Shown piece by piece: positions 1 through 10,899 of a stretch of 64,000 bases of DNA. A program made the position numbers and the translations under genes. The notes beneath the pieces were generated by a model. That model had not been told where the DNA came from. It saw only the letters and a list, made by a program, of their open reading frames with translations, and searched no databases. Within the stretch, counting starts at the first letter, position 1, and each line of letters opens with the position of its first letter. Source of the stretch: Mytilus galloprovincialis (lineage: Eukaryota > Mollusca > Bivalvia > Mytilida > Mytilidae); assembly GCF_965363235.1 (NCBI RefSeq), contig NC_134847.1, positions 46,441,305 to 46,505,304 of the forward strand, given 5' to 3'.

Positions 1-589
1 AAATAAAAAAATGGGTTCCCCGTTCATTGAAGCTCGTAATCTGCCTTCGAAGGCCGAAGCATGCATGTTTAATTTCTAAGGTACTTTTTTTCTGTTGAAC
101 TAATACATGTAATAGCCCTGAGAAATAGAGGTAATATCGGAATAAAAAAGAACTAAATAACAGAAATTACTTAGATTTTACATTAATGTTTACTAATGTT
201 TACTAAAAAAAAAATATATATATATATATATATAGGTACCCGATGAGTTAAAACATTTAAAAAGTCATCTGGGGCCAAAACGTATCAATTTTGTAGGTTG
301 ATTTTTGTACCATATCATACAGTAACACGTAAGGGGCAGCAACCATTTGATTTTCAGGGAGGGGGGGGGGGGCTACAAAGAAAGAAATCGCGAAATGACA
401 AATGTAAAAAAGTTCAAGTGAGAAAAACTTACCTTATAAATGTATGTAGAAAATGATAAACGAAAAGCAAATATGTATTGTTGTGTGTTAGTTTTTTCTA
501 TATTGGCTAGAGGTTAAATCGGTAGTCTCCGGCCTTTATTAGCCTTGTACGCTTTTTAATTTTAGTTTCTAGTGTATATTTTGGAGTAT
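1..589. other. AT-rich flank without a gene
   Basis: No exon-like reading frame is visible. A short TA microsatellite lies at about 213-233. A partial copy of the G-run foldback family is listed separately at 333-375. The remainder is AT-rich sequence that I cannot classify. Confidence 0.5.
333..375 (+). repeat. partial copy of the GGCAGCAACC foldback repeat
   Basis: The words GGCAGCAACCATTTGATTTT followed by a long G run match the left end of the complete inverted-repeat element at 32789-33090. Only the left end is recognisable here; no matching right arm was found nearby. Confidence 0.6.
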
Positions 590-757
590 AGTATGTCGTC
601 CATTATCACTGAAATAGTATACATTTTTGTGTTTGGCCAACTAAAGAATGCTATCGGGTGAGAGAGTTTCGCGCTGCAGTTAAGACCCATTAATAGTGGA
701 CTTTGTCTGTTGTCTGCTCTTTGGTCGGGTTGTTATCTTTTTGACACATTCCCCATT
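590..757 (+). repeat. dispersed repeat family 1, left part, interrupted
   Basis: The sequence runs from the words for 'cattatcactgaa' to 'gacacattcccc', and shares its order of words with the copies at 4540-4688, 58130-58272 and (reverse strand) 59351-59530. Its right end (CATTCTCAATTTTA) is found only after the inserted element 763-2366, at about 2369-2382. The copy was therefore split by that insertion. Family name not known to me. Confidence 0.65.
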
Positions 758-762
758 GCCAT

Positions 763-2366
763 CAAGGCCGTAGCTACCCTTGAGACAAGTGAGGCAAATG
801 CCTCACTTAAATTTCGACACTGATTATTTTTTTTTATACATATATATAAATATAATAGTCATTTGTTGTTCTGTCTCAACCTTGATTTCTATAACTTGTC
901 ATCATTCCTTTTAAACTATTCTTCCTGGATATAACTCAGCATCTCAACGGGTGATGTTTCTCAATTACATTAACCAGACACATATAATACAATGTATTAT
1001 ATGTCTCTGCATTAACCTAGTAACGATAATCATTATGGATCTCTAGTTAAAAACAGGCTCTTGCAGAAAAAGGAAAAGCGACACTGAAGGTAAAGAAGGA
1101 ATAATTCTAGTAAACTATTTTTGTGAACAGAGTCTGAGTATTGCATATAACTTCATTAGTACAATCCAAAAACGATAAGTAGACTGACAAATCAAGTACT
1201 GGTCTTCGGAAAGGGGCAGTCGTATTTTTTTCTCCGTTTCACCAACTTTTGACAAATCAAGTATACTGGGCATCGCAAGGGGGCAGTCCTGTCTGCGTAT
1301 TCATTTCACGAACTTTAATCTTTCTCTTTACAGATAAATAAAATATAAATAATATGAAACATGCATGGATTAGTTTTTATCCATGTTTCTTTAACCTTAA
1401 AAATTAAAAGAATATCCCATATTCCAAATTAATATTATTGAGGAATGGTAGAACCTTTAACACAGGATTTCGTCTTTACTTATTCGGGACTACGGAATTC
1501 GTTTCTTTATATTCGGGGTTTCGGAATCGGACACCCCCAACCCCTAACCCCTAAATTTATAGATTCTGGAACTAAAATACCACCAACTATTTCCAGAAAT
1601 AATTGGAAATTACAGACCTACATGTAAACGTCAAAAACTCCATTCCAATTTCCCCTGTACCCATATCAGATATACTTACTCTATAGATAGAATCATATAC
1701 ATGTACCTGTATCTTAATTATCTCATTCTATTCCTAGTTTGTCTACTCTTTGTCAGCATAAAAGCGAGTTTAATATTTTGTAACTGCGACTGTATGATGG
1801 TGCTTACAGGAAAGCTTAATTCCCTTTTTCAAACAAAACTGTTACTACCGATGCTGCTAACGATGTTTTGTTGATGATAATGTGCTACCTTAAGAAACAC
1901 AGAATGCCCTGAAACGACTGAAAACTTGGAAAAGAGCATGCATGAGTGGCAAGAGATTGTGCGGTCTTGTCATGCTCCATGTTCATCGCGATAAGGATAT
2001 CAGCAGACCAAATTATGATTCTGAAACGATTTGACTGAACCGGCAATAGAAAAATTTGGCAAACTCTACTGAATCCATGTTTGTTCTATGTTCTGGTAGC
2101 AGACTCAAATCAGTGATATTTGGATGATTATCTTACATATAAATTTAAACAAAGTTGTTAAAAATTTGGTGTTAGTAAAAGTCTTGAAATATAAAAAAAT
2201 TATATAAAAAGTGTCCAAATTCAAAACATTATCAAACTCTCTAAAAATGCCTAGAATGCAGGATTTTGCACCATTCATTTCATACCCTCCAAAAAATTAT
2301 TTCGCCTCGCTTCGCTCGGCTCAATTCTTTTGCCTCACTAAAATAAGATGCCTAGCTACGGCCTTG
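763..2366. mobile_element. 1.6-kb TIR element with 5-bp target duplication
   Basis: Ends are CAAGGCCGTAGCTA on the left and its inverse TAGCTACGGCCTTG on the right. Each arm then carries GTGAGGCAAA-type sequence. The flanks are GCCAT at 758-762 and GCCAT at 2367-2371, which reads as a 5-bp target-site duplication. Removing the element restores a normal family-1 repeat across the joint. Inside there is a small internal duplication (1180-1310, containing GGGGCAGTC twice), a palindrome at 975-1010, and no transposase-like frame. It is therefore probably non-autonomous. Superfamily not assigned. Confidence 0.7.
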
Positions 2367-2377
2367 GCCATTCTCAA

Positions 2378-2440
2378 TTTTATGTAACACATAAACAATC
2401 GACAACCTCTGAATTACAGGTTTCTGACTCTAGGTTAAAA
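2378..2440 (-). repeat. dispersed repeat family 2, head fragment
   Basis: Words such as ACATAAACAATCGACAACC and GAATTACAGG match, in reverse orientation, the head of the copies at 27555-27790 and 58898-59162. Only about 60 bp is recognisable. Confidence 0.5.
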
Positions 2441-2538
2441 ACAAATGAGTACACATGCATACATATATCCAGGAGAGATACATTAAGCATTACAGATACA
2501 TATATACTTTTTCTTTCAAAAAGTTACGCTACTGTAGG

Positions 2539-2719
2539 TACTGTAAATTCAGTAATTATTGCGATGTTTTTATTTTTGCGAAAAATGCGATAGGGTTATT
2601 ATCGCAATAATGTAACTCGCATTTTTTTCCAATATCCCAAAAAAAATGAAATCGCATTTTAGTCTAAAATGACAAAATCGCAATAATAAATGCACGTAAT
2701 AACTACTGAATTTACAGTA
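2539..2719. mobile_element. MITE with TA-flanked CTGTAAATTCAG ends
   Basis: The left end TA-CTGTAAATTCAGTA and the right end TACTGAATTTACAG-TA are inverted copies. The interior is rich in ATCGCAATAAT-type words. A TA flank on both sides is the target duplication expected of Tc1/mariner-type elements (established for that superfamily; assignment here is inference). A second copy lies at 56530-56725. Confidence 0.65.
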
Positions 2720-2936
2720 GTTTTTTTTTTTGGAATCTACTTACTTAGTCATTGAAATGAATTTGAAAAACAATATGAAATCATTAATGTCCGTTCTTAT
2801 TAATTGATATCATACTTCAACTAGTTCAAGTATATCAATTGAATTGGTTGAAGAAATATTGCTTTCTGACTATAAAGTTTGTCCGTCTATGGACATTTAC
2901 GCTTTTTGATTTGTACTTTTTTAGTGGTTATGTGCA

Positions 2937-3260
2937 CTTAGGATAAGACATTTGGATTGTGAATTTTTGACATAATATAAGAGTCCTTCACAAAATGAAT
3001 GTTGTGAAAGATCTTAAAAAGAAATAGGTTGAAATATTTGTATTCATTTTCAATTGAAGATTTACTGCTATTGTGCAATACTGTGCAAATGAAGATATCT
3101 TGCTTTGATGTAATATTATAGCACAATACTGTGAAATTAAAGATTTCTTGCTATTGCGCAATACTGTGCAGTTGAGATTTCTTGCTAATGAGCAATATTG
3201 TCCGATAGCGCAATACTATGCAATTAAAGATTTCCCGCTATTGCACAATACTTTATATAA
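2937..3260. repeat. short tandem block with 'TTGCTATTGCACAATACTGTGCAA' type units
   Basis: Roughly 30-40-bp units alternate TTGCTATTG, CACAATACTGTG and AATTAAAGAT words. The same words, in opposite orientation, occur at 47940-48040 inside the large composite repeat. The interval 2720-2936 before it holds nothing I recognise. Confidence 0.55.
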
Positions 3261-3379
3261 TAATTTACACATCATGTTTGGTGTGTATCTCCTGTCATAT
3301 CAGTATTTTTTGCTTCAATATACATATACATGTTAGAAATATAAATCAATGGAAAAATGGAAAAAATTAAGAAAAAATA

Positions 3380-4035
3380 AATTATGAAAAAAAATACACA
3401 CCCTCCTACCCCCATTTATTCTAACCCCATTTTAGTAATAACCCACACATTTAATGCCAGTTTTCCCCTTTGTTGCATGGTACCTTGCTGTACAATTTTA
3501 GAGAGATCCATACACTCGACTTCAAGTAATGGTCTAGGAACTAGAAAAATGCTTGTTTTGGCTCCTTTTTTGTCCCCTAATTCCTGAACGGAAATTACCC
3601 CCAAAATTCATTCCCAACCTTCACTTTGTGTTTGGATACCTTGTATTATAATTTTAGAGGGATCCATACACTTTACAAATAATTGTCTGGAAAAATGGCA
3701 AATTGTTTGATTCTTGCCCCTTTTAAGCCCTTAATTTCTGAACCTTTAGGCCCCTTAACTTAATCCAAGCCTCCCCTTTGTGATATGCAACCTTGTGGTA
3801 CAATTTCAGAAAGACCTATTCACTAACACACAAGTTATTGTCTGGAAACTAGAAAAATGCTAATTTTGACCCTTTTCGGGCCTTAATTCCTAAACTTTTA
3901 GAACTATAACCCCTAAAATTGACCACAACCTTCCTTTTGTGGTTGCAAACCTTGTGTTTTAATTTCAAAGAGACCCATTCATTTAAACAAAAGATATTGT
4001 CCGGAAACCAAGTGTCCGGACGACGACGACGACGT
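3380..4035 (+). repeat. tandem repeat, about 155-bp period, ending in a GAC triplet run
   Basis: About four diverged units repeat the words AGAGATCCATACAC, GGAACTAGAAAAATGC, CCTAATTCCTGAAC and TAACCCCCAAAAT. The recurring GATCCATACAC-like word falls near 3505, 3660, 3812 and 3975. The block ends with GGACGACGACGACGACG. Another block of the same family is at 24825-25200. Short open frames inside it are chance products of the repeat. Confidence 0.65.
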
Positions 4036-4539
4036 AATAACAATATTCGACTATAGTTGTTTGCAGTCATATAAAAAGTTCTAGGAAGTTTCAAGAAGGA
4101 AGTAACTCGAAGAGGTCATGAATTTGTCGAGAAGCAATCGAATTGATGAACGGACGAATTTGCTTCCCAATCAAAACGACATATTATATTGGATCCCAGA
4201 CAAATTTGACCAACACCTTATTACATTGTACTATTTGGTCGAATTCGACGATTTTTCTACATTTTACTCTGTTATACACGAGTATACATGACTACTACAC
4301 GTTTCTTTAAAAGAAAACGTTTCAGATCTAAAACATCATAACTTGCTTCTGCAAGAATAAATTGTCCTTTTTATTCCCCTCCTGCATAAATGTTGTGGGG
4401 CATACTAATTTACCCTGTTGCGTCCGTCCGTCTGTCCATCGTCAGTCCGGGCTAGGATACATAGTTTGTCAAGCTATCTTCTACTTCAGTTTCAAGGATG
4501 CTTATACACATGCAGCATGAAAGTTTGCATAGTAAACAT
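4036..4539. other. unclassified intergenic sequence
   Basis: No gene, splice-supported exon or inverted repeat was recognised here. It lies between the tandem block and a family-1 repeat. Confidence 0.4.
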
Positions 4540-4688
4540 ATTTTTTAAGGGGCCAGCTGAAGGATGCCTACGGGTACGGGAGTTTCTCGCTACATTGAAG
4601 ACCCATTGGTGGCCTTCGGTTGTTGTCTGCTCTATGGTCGGGTTGTTGTTGCTTTGACACATTCCCCCTTTCTTTTCTCAATTTTATT
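4540..4688 (+). repeat. dispersed repeat family 1 copy
   Basis: It carries the family words GGGGCCAGCTGAAGGATGCC, GAAGACCCATTG, GGTCGGGTTG and TTTGACACATTCCCC, and ends CTCAATTTTATT. The order is the same as in the copies at 590-757 and 58130-58272, and the inverse of 59351-59530. Confidence 0.7.
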
Positions 4689-4735
4689 GCATCATCACAG
4701 GATTATGATTTCTTTCAAATATTCTGAAGATTGGT

Positions 4736-7700
4736 ATTTTTGAATATTGAAAACGAATGTTGAATGTTGAAAACGAATGTTGAAAGTTGAAAATCGAATG
4801 TTGAAAACGACTGTTCAATGTTGAAAACGAATGTTGAAAATTGAAAATCGAATGTTGAAAATTGAAAATCGAATGTTGAAAACGAATGTTGAATATTGAA
4901 AACCAATGTTGAATGTTGAAAACCAATGTTGAATGTTGCAAACGAATGTTGAATGTTGAAAAACGAATGTTGAAAGTTGAAAATTGAATGTTGAACGACT
5001 GTTGAATGTTGAAAACGAATGTTGAATATTGCAAACGAATGTTGAATGTTGAAAACGAAAGTTGAATATTGAAAATGAATGTTGAATATTGAAAACGAAT
5101 GTTGAAAGTTGAAAATCGAATGTTGAATGTTGAAAACGAATGGTGAATGTGGAAAACGAATGTTGAATGTGGAAAAACGAATGTTGAAAGTTGAAAACCG
5201 AATGTTGAAAACGAATGTTGAATGTTGAAACGAATGTTGAAAGATGAAAACCGAATGTTGAAAACGAATGTTGAATGTTGAAAACGAATGTTGAATGTTG
5301 AAAACGAATATTGAAAGTTGAAAACGAATGTTGAAAACGAATGTTGAAAACGAATGTTGAATGTTGAAAACGAATGTTGAAAGTTGAAAATCGAATGTTG
5401 AAAACGAATGTTGAATGTTGAAAACGAATGTCGAATATTGAAAACGAATGTTGAATGTTGAAAACGAATGTTGAAAGTTGAAAATCGAATGTTGAAAACG
5501 AATGTTCAATGTTGAAAGTCGAATGTTGAAAACAAATGTTGAATGTTGAAAACAAATGTTGAAAGTAAAAAATCGAATGTTGAAAACGAATGTTGAATGT
5601 TGAAAACGAATGTTGAATGTTGAAAACGAATGTTGAAAGTTGAAAATCGAATGTTGAAAACGAATGTTGAATGTTGAAAACGGATGTTAAATGTTGAAAA
5701 CGAATGTTGAAAGTAGAAAATCGAATGTTGCAAACGAATGTTGAATGTTGAAAACGAATGTTGATTGTTGAAAACGAATGTTGAAAGTTGAAAATCGAAT
5801 GTTGAATGTTGAAAACGAATGTTGAATGTTGAAAACGAATGTTAAAAGTTGAAAATCGAATGTTGAAAACGAATGTTAAATGTTGAAAACGAATGTTGAA
5901 AGTTGAAAATCGAATGTTGAAAACGAATGTTGAATGTTGAAAACGAATGTTGAATGTTGAAAACAATTGTTGAAAGTTGAAAATCGAATGTTGAAAACGA
6001 ATGTTGAATGTTTAAAACGAATGTTGAAAGTTGAAAATCGAATGTTGAAAACGAATGTTGAATGTTGAAAATCGAATGTTGAAAACAAAGGTTGAATGTT
6101 GAAAACAAATGTTGAAAGTTAAAAATCGAATGTTGAAAACGAATGTTGAATTTTGAAAACGAATGTTGAAAGTTGAAAATCGAATGTTGAAAACGAATGT
6201 TGAATGTTGAAAACGGATGTTAAATGTTGAAAACGAATGTTGAAAGTAGAAAATCGAACATTGCAAACGAATGTTGAATGTTGAAAATCGAATGTTGAAA
6301 ACAAAGGTTGAATGTTGAAAACAAATGTTGAAAGTTAAAAATCGAATGTTGAAAACGAATGTTGAATGTTGAAAACGGATGTTAAATGTTGAAAACGAAT
6401 GTTGAAAGTTGAAAACATGTTGAAAACGAATGTTGAAAGTTGGAAATCGAATGTTGAAAACGAATGTTGAATGCTGAAAACGAATGTTGAAAGTTGAAAA
6501 TCGAATGTTGAAAACGATTGTTGAATGTTGAAAACGAATGTTGAATGTTGAAAAACGAATGTTGAATGTTGAAATCGAATGTTGAAAGTTGAAAACATGT
6601 TGAAAACGAATGTTGAAAGTTGAAAACGAATGTTGAATGTTGAAAACGAATGTTGAAAGTTGAAAATCGAATGTTGAAAACGAATGTTGAATGTTAAAAA
6701 CGAATGTTGAAAGTAAAAAATCAAATGTTGAAAACGAATGTTGAATGTTGAAATCGAATGTTGAAAATTGAAAATCGAATGTTGAAAACGAATATTGAAT
6801 GTTGAAAACGAATGTTGAATGTTGAAAACGAATGTTGAAAGATGAAATCGAATGTTTAAAACGAATGTTGAATGTAAAAAACGAATGTTGAATGTTGAAA
6901 ACGAATGTTGAAAGTTGAAAATCGAATTTTGAAAACGAATGTTGAATGTTGAAAACGAATGTTGAAAGTTGAAAATCGAATTTTGAAAACGAATGTTGAA
7001 TGTTGAAAACGAATGTTGAAAGTTGAAAATCGAATGTTGAAAACGAATGTTGAATGTTAAAAAGGAATGTTGAATGTTGAAAACGAATGTTGAATGTTGA
7101 AAACGAATGTTGAAAGTTGAAAATCGAATGTTGAAAACGAATGTTGAATGTTGAAAACGAATGTTAAAAGTTGAAAATCGAATGTTGAAAACGAATGTTG
7201 AATGTTGAAAACGAATGTTGAAAAGTGAAAATCGAATGTTGAAAACGAATGTTGAATGTTGAAAACGAATGTTAAATGTTGAAAACGAATGTTGAAAGTT
7301 GAATGTTGAAAACGAATTTTGAAAGTTGAAAATCGAATGTTGAAAACGAATGTTGAATGTTGAAAACGAATGTTGAATGTTGAAAACGAATGTTGAAAGT
7401 TGAAAATCGAATGTTGAAAACGAATGTTGAATGTGGAAAACGAATGTTGAATGTTGAAAACGAATAATGAAAGTTGAAAATCGAATGTTGAAAACGAATG
7501 TCGAAAACGAATGTTGAATGTTGAAAACTAATGTTGAAAGTTGAAAATAGCATGTTGAAAACGAATGTTGAATGTTGAAAACGAATGTTGAATGTTGAAA
7601 ACGAATGTTGAAAGTTGAAAATCGAATGTTGAAAACGAATGTTGAATGTTGAAAAACGAATGTTGAATGTTAAAAACGAATGTTGAAAGTTGAAAATCGA

Positions 7701-8262
7701 ATGTTGAAAACGAATGTTGAATGTTAAAAACGAATGTTGAAAGTTGAAAATCGAATGTTGAAAACGAATGTTGAATGTTGAAAACGAATGTTGAAAGTTG
7801 AAAATCGAATGTTGAAAGTTGAAAATCGAATGTTGAAAACGGATGTTGAATTTTGAAAACGAATGTTGAATGTTGAAAACGAATATTGAATGTTGAAAAC
7901 GAATGTTGAATGTTGAAAACCAATGTTAAATGTTGAAAACGAATGTTGAAAGTTGAAAAGCGAATGTTGAAAACGAAGGTTGAATGTTGAAAACGAATGT
8001 TGAATGTTGAAAACGAATGTTGAAAGTTGAAAATCGAATGTTGAAAACGAATGTTGAATGTTGAAAACGAATGTTGAATGTTGAAAACGAATGTTGAATG
8101 TTGAAAACGAATGTTGAATGTTGCAAACGAATGTTGAATGTTGAAATCGAATGTTGAAAGTTGAAAATCGAATGTTGAAAACGAATGTTGAATGTTGAAA
8201 ATGGATACAAGAAAAAAAAAAAAAAAATTTGAATGTTGAATGTTGAATGTTGAATATTGAAC
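4736..8262. repeat. 3.5-kb minisatellite built from TTGAATG / TTGAAAAC words
   Basis: The array is made of a few interlocking blocks: TTGAATG (7 bp), TTGAAAG (7 bp), TTGAAAACGAATG (13 bp) and TTGAAAATCGAATG (14 bp). They combine into units of 20-21 bp and higher-order units of about 54-67 bp. One strand is A/G-rich. Its complement has no stop codon over long stretches in all three frames, giving apparent proteins up to 383 aa rich in Phe, Asn, Gln, Ser and Thr. These are artefacts of the repeat: the same peptide words recur in all three frames, with no splice or start context. A poly(A) stretch at 8211-8227 interrupts the right end. Confidence 0.9.
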
Positions 8263-10640
8263 CAACTTGACATCTGTAATATACACATGTACCCTGACGT
8301 ATTTTTGACATTCAAATAAAAAATTGTACCCATCACTTACTGACTTAACCAATGTGCGTGTGTTTGGTTTGAATTTTTAGTTTCCCTATATGCAATTCGC
8401 AAACACAGGCACTTTTGGGAATAATTGTATCATGTATATTCAATCACTATTATAAGTTAAATAAATAAATGTATGTTGAGGCTTACGAAAATCGTTTATA
8501 GTGATATTCGTCGGACAAAGTTGCATAACTCAGATCTAAATTGGTAAAACACACATTTTTTATTACTTTATGGTTGCTGATCTTTTTGCTACAGGAACCC
8601 AATACAACAAACAAAAAACGGAAATACACGATGGATTGCCTTTGATATTCATTATTTATATTGTAAAAGAACAGAATGATACATTCTGAATAGTCGATAT
8701 GAATTTTTGATGCAGAAAGAAAGTAATCAATTCTGGTTGTGTTGAACAAACTTTTAAATAACACGATTAACTGGAAATCATTAGAAAAATTGAGTACATG
8801 CTTTTTGACAGGCAGACGAATTAATATATATATTGATAGTGGTTGCAAGTTGTACTGGATAACATATATCATTATAGCTGTCATTCTCATATATTCAAAA
8901 TGGAAAATCCAATGTCTATCTTCCAACTATATAAAATATGATTTTTTTACCCAAAAACACAGAAAAAAGGCCAAACATTAGTCCAATTCTGACCGGATGT
9001 GACTGTGTATGTGACATCCCGCAAAGGCAAACGAGCGAACTACTTTGTCACTCGATTAACCAATTGTTTATACCCCAATCATTCTTGCGGTTTCTACCAA
9101 ATAGGCTAATGGTTTTTATACATAATTTTTATCTATCACAATGAGAACTTGCCAATTAATGTGTTTTGCTTCTTTACTGTGAAAACAAATTTGCTTAAGT
9201 TTACATAGCCCTCGACATATGAGTAAAACGTAGTATCACTTAAATACAGAAATCTTAAATAAACGTCGTTTCCCTTTTAGTTTAATTTAAAATTTTATGC
9301 TTTTCTTTCCCAACTTTATACAAAAACAATCTGACTCGTAAATTACTGTAAGAAAATATTAGCAACGTATTAAAGTACATTACCATTGCCTTTTATTTGG
9401 CGAGGATTACCTAACATCATATTTTACAAACTACGTTTCAATATGGATTTCATTGATCATAAGCATATAGCTTCTTCGTGTGATTTTATAGACTTATCGG
9501 TTAAAATCTGTCTGAGATGTTCATTGAAGCTTTGGTAACTTTTCGATGTCCTTCAAGATATGACAATCCAATAAGACAATCTTAAATAGTTGTAAACATA
9601 TTATATAAAAAGTTTAAAATAAGTTGCGACGCAAATTGTTAATCATAATAACACGAAATAACATCGTGATATATTTTTAAGTAAAAAGTGTAGAGTTCAA
9701 GAAATGATAAATATTTAATTTTGACTTCGAAGGCAATGCTCACAATAGTTTAACTACAGAAAATTAAAAATACTAAATTTTAATTGTCAAATTTAAAATT
9801 GTTGACCGTATTATTTATGTACTCTTTTAACACAAAAGATACCAAACGGACATGCATAGCTCATGTCAGAGGGAAATGACAAAAAAAACAAGAAAGGACG
9901 AAAATACATGTCCACAAAACAAACACAAAAAACGAAGAATGAACAGCATGATCGAACCACTACAATTCCAGATGCTCTGGAAAGAAAAAGCAGATACTGC
10001 TCCACGTTTGTTTCCCGTCATACAAGTACAAATGCAGTTGAAAAGTCTCCTCCAATGAAGGTGCATTCGAAGGATCATTTATAGATTATTTGGTCATATT
10101 GAATTTGATGAGTCAGATTTCAGCATTGTCCTATAACACATTATCCCGCTTTTAATATGAGGTGCTATCGATCACTAAATAGTTTTTTCCATTCAACTTG
10201 AAATAAATCAGTAGAAATTAGTTCTTACAATGTATTTTGTTTCATTCACCACTAAAAAATTGCCATCAAATATATAGGCAAGAAGTTTGAAGGTGACGTT
10301 GAACAAAACAAATCATTAATCATTATAATAAAGGATACCACAGCTAGTTAGGTCTACTTCATGTCCCGACTTACACCAATAAGTTAAATAAAACAGAACG
10401 TTGATAAAAGATTATGATTTCAATTATATAAGTACTAACACTCAAGCAGGAGCAGCAGCATCTTCAAAATTAGTGATGTATATTTATCTCCCAGTTTGCA
10501 TGCTGATCCAGTCATTATGTCTTCATCTACGGTTGCAACGTTCCAAGACAACTTTTTGTTTGATTTTGTTTCTTAAATAAAATTTTAGTTTTCGGTTCAG
10601 TGTTTTACCACAGGAATAGATTACATTAGCTGTATTTTGT
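8263..10640. other. intergenic sequence, no gene recognised
   Basis: AT-rich single-copy-looking DNA. The longest frame is 147 codons on the minus strand (8926-8483). It has no motif I know and a composition like its surroundings, so I do not call it a gene. A 73-codon plus frame at 9863-10084 is Lys/Thr-rich and equally unsupported. Confidence 0.45.
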
Positions 10641-10689
10641 AAAACTTTTAGGAATATTGGTCTTCAATGCTCTTTAACTTCGTTCTTTA

Positions 10690-10800
10690 TTTGGCCTATT
10701 TAACTTTTTTGGATTCGAGCGTCACTGATGAGTCTTTTGTAATCGAAACGGGCGTTTGGAGTAAATACAAAATTTAATCCTGGTATCTATGATGAGTTTA
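10690..10800 (+). repeat. dispersed repeat family 4 fragment
   Basis: Words TTCGAGCGTCACTGATGAGT, GTAATCGAAACG and GCGTTTGGAGTAAATA occur in order. An inverse fragment with AGACGCGAGTTTCGTCTAC and ACTCGTCAGTTGCGCTCGAA is at about 59550-59605. Family name unknown to me. Confidence 0.55.
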
Positions 10801-10847
10801 TTGTGAAGTTTTATCTGTTTGTTTCCGTTTGATTTTATAAGATACAA

Positions 10848-10895
10848 GAAGATGTGGTATGAGAGCCAATGAGACAATTCAAGTCACAATACGTG
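10848..10895 (-). repeat. dispersed repeat family 2, tail fragment
   Basis: GAAGATGTGGTATGAGAGCC followed by AATGAGACAATTC is the inverse of the tail of the complete copies (ATTGTCTCATTGGCAATCATACCACATCTT) at 27555-27790 and 58898-59162. Confidence 0.6.
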
Positions 10896-10899
10896 AAAG

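Noticed and set aside
4684-8352. Long minus-strand frames of up to 383 aa, rich in Phe, Ser, Gln and Asn
   Set aside because: They lie wholly in the minisatellite, overlap each other in all three frames with the same peptide words, and have no splice or start context.
8483-8926. 147-codon minus-strand open frame
   Set aside because: No recognised motif, composition matches the AT-rich surroundings, no splice or polyadenylation support. Left as unannotated.
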